A stretch of 32,620 nt of DNA from JAJXYN01 sp964532735. GTDB taxonomy: Bacteria > Patescibacteriota > Patescibacteriia > JAGPKW01. Made by a program: the position numbers and the translations under genes. Shown here one piece after another: positions 30,545 through 32,620 of the stretch; position 1 is the first letter of the stretch, and each line of letters starts with the position of its first letter. Where the stretch lies: positions 1 through 32,620 of the forward strand of contig CAZHKK010000011.1 of assembly GCA_964532735.1 (NCBI GenBank). The letters are read 5' to 3'. Below the pieces are notes generated by a model. It was not told where the DNA came from. It did not search any database and saw only the letters and a program-made list of their open reading frames with translations.

Positions 30545-31690
30545 ATGAAATTATTTCGTTTTGTTTTGTTTGTTTTTATGATATTTTTTTGTTCTTGTGA
30601 TATTTCTATAATTTCTACGGTTGATGAAAATTCTATTGTTGGATATTTTGAAGATACTGAAACTCATAAAGTTTTTGGTTTTGGAAATACAGAAGCAAAA
30701 AACAATGTTTTAGTTGTTATTGGTATGGATGTTTATAAAGAGAGGATAGAGCCTATTGGGACAGGTAATATGTCTAGTAAAATTTTAAATTATTTAATAA
30801 ATCCAACATTATATTATTATCATCCTACTGATCCTAACTCTTCTGTTTTTAATGAAGAGTATGTATCTAATTGGTTTGATTGGAAGGATAGCTTTTTAAC
30901 TTATGAAGATGCTTACTATTATGTAATTATAACAAAAGATGAAAATAAAATAATGCAAGCTATAAAATCGTCAGATTTGTTATTTAATTATTTTGTTCTT
31001 TATTTTCATGGGGATAGGTCATATATAAATTCGAGAGCTATTACAAGTGCTGATTTGGTTTATAATTTTGATGATAAAGAAATTCAAAATAGTTTTTCTC
31101 CAAACTGTTTTTCTCTTGTTATATCTTGTAATAGTAATGGATTGGGTTTGTCTAATTATTCTTTTGCTGTTGTTTTATCTTATCTTATTGGAACAAAAAA
31201 TATGTATGCTTCTAGTTCTGTAGTTTTTGATGACAAAGAAATAACTAGAAATTTTTATGGTGATTTTAAAAAAGTATCTTATTTGGATTATGATTTAGAT
31301 AATGTTTATAAGCAATATAAAGATTTATCATCTGAACAGGAAGTTGATTCTTATAGGGAAAAACATCTTAATTTAGAAATTTCAAATTTTTCTATTTTAG
31401 ATAAAGATGCTTTTGATTATTCTGTTAATAAAGAATTATATTATTTTGTTTATTCTTGTTATGATGATTATTATAAGAATATTAACATTACAAATAGTTA
31501 TTCGGATATTTATTTGAATTATGAAACAAAAGAAGTTATTTGGAAATGTTCTAAAAAAAATGGAGATTATTTATTTTCTAATTTATATTATAAAATAAAC
31601 CCAGAATATTTTAATCTCATATCTTTTGTCTCTGATGTTTATAATCCAAATAATATGGATGGTAAATATATAGAGTTTATTTTTAAATAA
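30545..31690 (+). CDS. Putative lipoprotein with caspase/CHAT-like peptidase fold
   Basis: A 381-residue protein with a short signal sequence ending in a lipobox-like FCSC (Cys18, or Cys16), so probably exported and lipid-anchored. A core of about 180 residues follows the pattern of clan CD peptidases (caspase, CHAT, gingipain): strand NNVLVVIGMD (53-62); strand and His motif FVLYFHGDRS (150-159, His155); strand and Cys motif FSLVISCNSNGLG (189-201, Cys195); then LSYLIGTKNMYASSSVVFDDKEITRNFYGDF, which resembles the CHAT ending (a Gly-containing turn, a strand and a helix). The C-terminal 120 residues are Tyr/Asn/Asp-rich and unassigned. The assignment rests on motif order, not overall similarity. 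The start has AGGAGG 5 bases upstream. Monocistronic. Confidence 0.6.
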   Translation: MKLFRFVLFVFMIFFCSCDISIISTVDENSIVGYFEDTETHKVFGFGNTEAKNNVLVVIGMDVYKERIEPIGTGNMSSKILNYLINPTLYYYHPTDPNSSVFNEEYVSNWFDWKDSFLTYEDAYYYVIITKDENKIMQAIKSSDLLFNYFVLYFHGDRSYINSRAITSADLVYNFDDKEIQNSFSPNCFSLVISCNSNGLGLSNYSFAVVLSYLIGTKNMYASSSVVFDDKEITRNFYGDFKKVSYLDYDLDNVYKQYKDLSSEQEVDSYREKHLNLEISNFSILDKDAFDYSVNKELYYFVYSCYDDYYKNINITNSYSDIYLNYETKEVIWKCSKKNGDYLFSNLYYKINPEYFNLISFVSDVYNPNNMDGKYIEFIFK

Positions 31691-31696
31691 AAGATT

Positions 31697-31728
31697 GGTT
31701 CTTGATAAAAATTCAAGAACCTTTTTTA
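31697..31728 (+). terminator. Terminator of the lipoprotein gene
   Basis: Stem GGTTCTTGA (31697-31705) with TCAAGAACC (31713-31721), a 7-base loop and a 6-base T-run. Confidence 0.9.
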
Positions 31729-31800
31729 TTTTTCCTCTTTTATTTTAATCTTTTTTAATTTATAATTAGTTTGTTTTATGTAATTTTTAATCAAAAAAAT

Positions 31801-32418
31801 ATGATAGTTGTTGATGTTGAAACTACCGGTACGAATCCTTTTAAACATTGTATAGTTAGTATTGGTGCTGTTGAATTTGAAAATCCTTCTAATACTTTTT
31901 ATAGAGAATGTCAGATTTTTGAAGGTGCTGATATTGAACTTGATGCTATGAGGGTAAATGGTTTTTCTATTGATCAAATAAAAGATCCGAATAAAAAGAC
32001 CTTGGAACAGGTAATGAAAGAATTTATAAATTGGTGTTCTGGTTTTTATAATAAAACAATTATTGCTCATAACGCTGGGTTTGATTTTGGATTTTTAGAG
32101 CAATCTTTTAAGAGGTATAATCTTTATTGGCAATTTGGTTTTAGGTCTATTGATATTCATACAGCTTGTTATTTAAATATGATGTCTAACAATATAGAAA
32201 TACCAATGATGTATGGTACTAGTGGAATTAGTTTGAATAAAGTTCTTGAATATTGTGGTCTTCCAAGAGAACCAGATCCACACAATGCTTTAAATGGTGC
32301 AAAATATGAAACAGAAGCTATGCAAAGAATTTTGAATGGTAAAAGTGTTTATCCTGAATTTGCAAGTTATAAGATTCCTGTTTATTTAATGAAAACAAAA
32401 CAGGCGAGTTTGTTTTAA
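31801..32418 (+). CDS. DEDDh-like 3'-5' exonuclease (RNase T/DnaQ superfamily)
   Basis: A 205-residue single-domain protein of the DnaQ-like exonuclease fold. Exo I is MIVVDVETTG (residues 1-10, Asp5 and Glu7), Exo II is IIAHNAGFDFGFLEQ, and the Exo III region is DPHNALNGAKYETEAM. In DEDDh enzymes the last motif is HxxxxD; here the position five after His is Gly, so one metal-binding Asp is missing unless the nearby Glu of KYE replaces it. The C-terminal segment (YPEFASYKIPVYL) is extra. It could be a proofreading, repair or RNA-processing nuclease. ATG 31801 is chosen because the longer frame from 31771 adds residues before the Exo I strand and starts with TTG. Confidence 0.82.
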   Translation: MIVVDVETTGTNPFKHCIVSIGAVEFENPSNTFYRECQIFEGADIELDAMRVNGFSIDQIKDPNKKTLEQVMKEFINWCSGFYNKTIIAHNAGFDFGFLEQSFKRYNLYWQFGFRSIDIHTACYLNMMSNNIEIPMMYGTSGISLNKVLEYCGLPREPDPHNALNGAKYETEAMQRILNGKSVYPEFASYKIPVYLMKTKQASLF

Positions 32419-32620
32419 TTGATTTTTTACTTGATTTATTTAAAAAACAACAACTTTGTGTTGTTAAAAAATTAGAATCTTATAGTTTGATTTTAAGTCA
32501 GCAAGAAATGGTGGAGATATTACAAAGACATGAAGAAGAATTAATCATATCTGTTTTAAATGAGTATAAAAATAAATATAAAAATAAGATAAAAATACAT
32601 AATGATTTATTTTTTAAATT
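32418..32620 (+). CDS. Possible gene running off the right edge (partial, start uncertain)
   Basis: A frame open from 32373 to the end of the window reads IDFLLDLFKKQQLCVVKKLESYSLILSQQEMVEILQRHEEELIIS and so on, with normal-looking helical protein composition. It has no ATG before 32508. Candidate starts are ATT 32418 (overlapping the exonuclease stop by one base), TTG 32487 and ATG 32508. The product is unknown. Confidence 0.4.
   Translation, partial: MDFLLDLFKKQQLCVVKKLESYSLILSQQEMVEILQRHEEELIISVLNEYKNKYKNKIKIHNDLFFK

Overview
This window is very AT-rich (roughly a quarter G+C by eye) and carries a dense, mostly housekeeping gene set that looks like Patescibacteria (CPR), most likely the Parcubacteria side. 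The clues are: a peptide-binding protein anchored by an N-terminal membrane helix and encoded with secG and tRNA-Lys; an RNase J with a long low-complexity N-terminus; a MurG with an HQQD motif; a half-size MFS-like protein with a lysine-rich tail; and a KOW/OB-like hypothetical of a type I recall from that group. This placement rests on remembered family features, not on a search. UGA is a stop here: long genes contain no in-frame TGA, and the only tRNA-Trp has anticodon CCA.

Layout. 1-7500: the tail of an unknown gene, a small HAD-like protein, uvrB, an unknown small protein, RNase J, an oligopeptide-binding protein, secG and tRNA-Lys. 7500-13500: an accessory array. Small helical proteins of unknown function on the plus strand (singly or in pairs) alternate with a family of about 160-residue proteins on the minus strand. 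Each convergent pair is separated by a strong bidirectional terminator, and the divergent gaps carry near-identical promoter/leader repeats. A 100-N assembly gap falls inside one repeat. An RlpA-like secreted double-psi beta-barrel protein occupies one plus-strand slot. 13500-18600: ftsE, ftsX, a VanZ-like membrane protein, a mannose-1-phosphate guanylyltransferase-like enzyme, murG, tRNA-Thr and a CYTH-domain protein. 18600-24900: the MFS-like protein, tRNA-Arg(GCG), a tiny membrane ORF, secA, a 7TM-sensor diguanylate cyclase and rplU. 24860-32620: recR, ybaB, a conserved hypothetical, tRNA-Trp, dnaB, dnaX, trmD, a probable lipoprotein with a caspase/CHAT-like His-Cys pair, a DEDDh-type exonuclease and a gene running off the end.

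How it fits together. The core genes cover Sec secretion (secA, secG), envelope growth and division (ftsEX, murG, RlpA-like protein), DNA repair and replication (uvrB, recR, ybaB, dnaB, dnaX, exonuclease) and RNA metabolism (RNase J, trmD, tRNAs). Two translation-initiation styles coexist. Nearly all core genes have A/T-rich leaders without a Shine-Dalgarno site. Eight mostly accessory genes, including all four minus-strand genes of the array, have a strong Shine-Dalgarno site 5-7 bases before the start.

The best candidate for an undescribed system is the 7.5-13.5 kb array. Its promoter/leader DNA is more conserved between copies than the proteins it drives, and no member matches a family I recognise except the RlpA-like one.
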